Shown: one piece after another, positions 9,404 through 10,626 of the stretch
How positions within the stretch are numbered: the first letter of the stretch is position 1
How the letters are laid out: each line of letters begins with the position of its first letter
Source: an uncultured Collinsella sp.
GTDB taxonomy: Bacteria > Actinomycetota > Coriobacteriia > Coriobacteriales > Coriobacteriaceae
Reading direction: 5' to 3'
Length of the DNA: 10,626 nt
Assembly: GCA_900544425.1 (NCBI GenBank)
Contig: UQUX01000061.1
Span: forward strand, 1-10,626
Position numbers and translations under genes: made by a program
The notes under the pieces: model-generated
Databases searched by the model: none
What the model was told of the DNA's origin: nothing
The model's input: only the letters and a program-made list of their open reading frames with translations

Positions 9404-10626
9404 CTAGGCTCTCAACAGATAGCGCACCTCGTAGGGTGCGAGCTCAAGGGTACCCGTCAGCTCGACCGTGGGCGCATCGTCGGCAAGCAAATCGACAAAG
9501 GAGCTGTTGAGCTCGCCGGCGCCAAAGGTGTAAGGCTCGTCCACGGCGTTCACCGCCACGAGCACCGTCGCGTCGTCGCAGGCGCGCTCGAACAGCAGCT
9601 GCTTGTTCTGGATTACCACGTTGCGATAGGCACCGTAGTTGAGGGCACGGGCTGCCGCGTCATCGGCCGAGCGTAGGTGCGCAAGTTGCGTGATGAAGGC
9701 CGTCAGCTCGTTGGGCGCAGGCTCATCGAGCGCAGGGCGCAGCGCCCAGTCGCCATCGGGGCCGCCCTTTTCGCCAGGAATCCCCCACTCGCTGCCATAG
9801 TAGACGCACGGGATGCCTGGCATGCCAAAGAGCATGCCGTAGGCGGGACGCAGACAGGACTTGTCGGTGAGGATGCTCGCCAGGCGCGGCACATCGTGGT
9901 TGTCGACAAACGACAGCAGATGTTTGCCGCGGTAGATGCACCAAGGGTCGCCGCCAAACTGACGGTGCAGCGAATGGGCGATCTCGAACATGTTGACCGA
10001 GTTAAAGCTGGAGTACAGGCCCTTGTAGCACTCGTAGTTGGTGCAGGAGTCGAGCATCTCGTCGTTGACGATTTGGTTGTAGTCGCCGTGGAGCGTCTCG
10101 CCGATCAGCACAAAGTCGGGCTTGAGCTCACGGGTAAAAGCGTGCAGGCGGCGCATGAAGTCGCGGTCGAGCATATAGGCAACGTCCAAGCGCAGGCCGT
10201 CGACGCCAAAGACCTCGGCCCAGCGACGCACGGACTCAAGCAGGTAATTGACCACGGCGGGGTTTTGCAGGTTGAGCTTCACAAGCTCAAAATGGCCCTC
10301 CCAGCCCTCATACCAAAAGCCGTCGCCGTAGCACGAGTCACCGTCAAAGCTGATGTGGAACCAATCCTTGTACGGCGAATCCCACTTGCGCTCCTGCACA
10401 TCGCGGAAGGCCCAAAAACCGCGGCCGACGTGGTTGAAGACGGCATCGAGCACCACGCGGATACCGTGGGCATGCAGTGTGTCGCACACGGCGGCAAAGT
10501 CGACATCCCCACCCAGGCGGCGGTCGATATGGCGCAGGCTGCGCGTATCGTAGCCGTGGCTATCGGACTCGAGCGGCGGGTTGATGAGCACAGTGCCAAC
10601 GCCGAGTTCCTGCAGGTAGTCGGCCC
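9404..10626 (-). CDS. Glycoside hydrolase family 13 alpha-amylase-type enzyme (5' partial)
   Basis: Alpha-glucan hydrolase or transferase of the GH13 clan, acting on maltodextrins, starch fragments or related glucans. The frame stays open to the right edge (DYLQELGVGTVLINPPLESD), so the N-terminus lies outside and about 407 codons are seen. All four conserved regions are present: DAVFNHVG (I); GLRLDVA (II) with the nucleophile Asp codon at 10184-10186; LIGETLHGD (III) with the acid/base Glu at 10097-10099; and FVDNHDVPR (IV) with the transition-state Asp at 9893-9895. A small C-terminal beta domain ends in APYEVRYLLRA. The pattern suggests a cyclomaltodextrinase, neopullulanase or maltodextrin-glucosidase-like enzyme, but the subfamily and the presence of a signal peptide or N-terminal domain cannot be judged. 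A glycosylase gene follows after 3 bases. Confidence 0.93.
   Translation of the reverse strand, partial: ADYLQELGVGTVLINPPLESDSHGYDTRSLRHIDRRLGGDVDFAAVCDTLHAHGIRVVLDAVFNHVGRGFWAFRDVQERKWDSPYKDWFHISFDGDSCYGDGFWYEGWEGHFELVKLNLQNPAVVNYLLESVRRWAEVFGVDGLRLDVAYMLDRDFMRRLHAFTRELKPDFVLIGETLHGDYNQIVNDEMLDSCTNYECYKGLYSSFNSVNMFEIAHSLHRQFGGDPWCIYRGKHLLSFVDNHDVPRLASILTDKSCLRPAYGMLFGMPGIPCVYYGSEWGIPGEKGGPDGDWALRPALDEPAPNELTAFITQLAHLRSADDAAARALNYGAYRNVVIQNKQLLFERACDDATVLVAVNAVDEPYTFGAGELNSSFVDLLADDAPTVELTGTLELAPYEVRYLLRA

Overview
The window looks chromosomal, from a GC-rich actinobacterium, most likely class Coriobacteriia (Collinsella-like). This is inferred from the short actinobacterial-type RpoB (1163 residues), the RpoC N-terminus, the codon bias and the gene order; no search was run. 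It is mostly a housekeeping region. Nearly everything reads on the minus strand; one gene (8176-8835) is on the plus strand. No tRNA, rRNA, CRISPR array or insertion sequence was found.

Layout, following minus-strand transcription from high to low coordinates. A GH13 alpha-amylase-family gene (5' end outside the window) is followed after 3 bases by a DNA-deoxyinosine glycosylase gene. The plus-strand flavodoxin-like gene converges on that pair with 1 base between stop codons. Its upstream side is divergent from a class I/II PLP aminotransferase gene. Then comes about 500 bases without a protein gene: roughly 260 bases of unexplained structured sequence, then a strong promoter, an L10-type ribosomal-protein leader and an attenuator terminator ahead of rplJ-rplL. 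rplJ and rplL are separated by three small hairpins, and a strong terminator closes the pair. galU follows as its own unit (promoter, structured leader, UUCG-loop terminator). Last is rpoB-rpoC with its own promoter; rpoC runs off the left edge.

How it fits together: L10 and L12 form the ribosomal stalk. Excess L10-L12 probably binds the leader kink-turn and favours the attenuator, limiting rplJL transcription. In many bacteria rplJL and rpoBC are joined in one transcript. Here galU and two strong terminators lie between them, so RNA polymerase and the ribosomal stalk appear to be uncoupled.

Most worth a second look: an apparent 8-residue expansion with replaced sequence in RpoB fork loop 2, just after an intact rifamycin-binding region; an SOS-box-like palindrome plus a second inverted repeat upstream of rpoB; the stretch 6688-6945; and the hairpin-filled rplJ-rplL spacer. 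I found no clear new multi-gene system such as a defence island or biosynthetic cluster.
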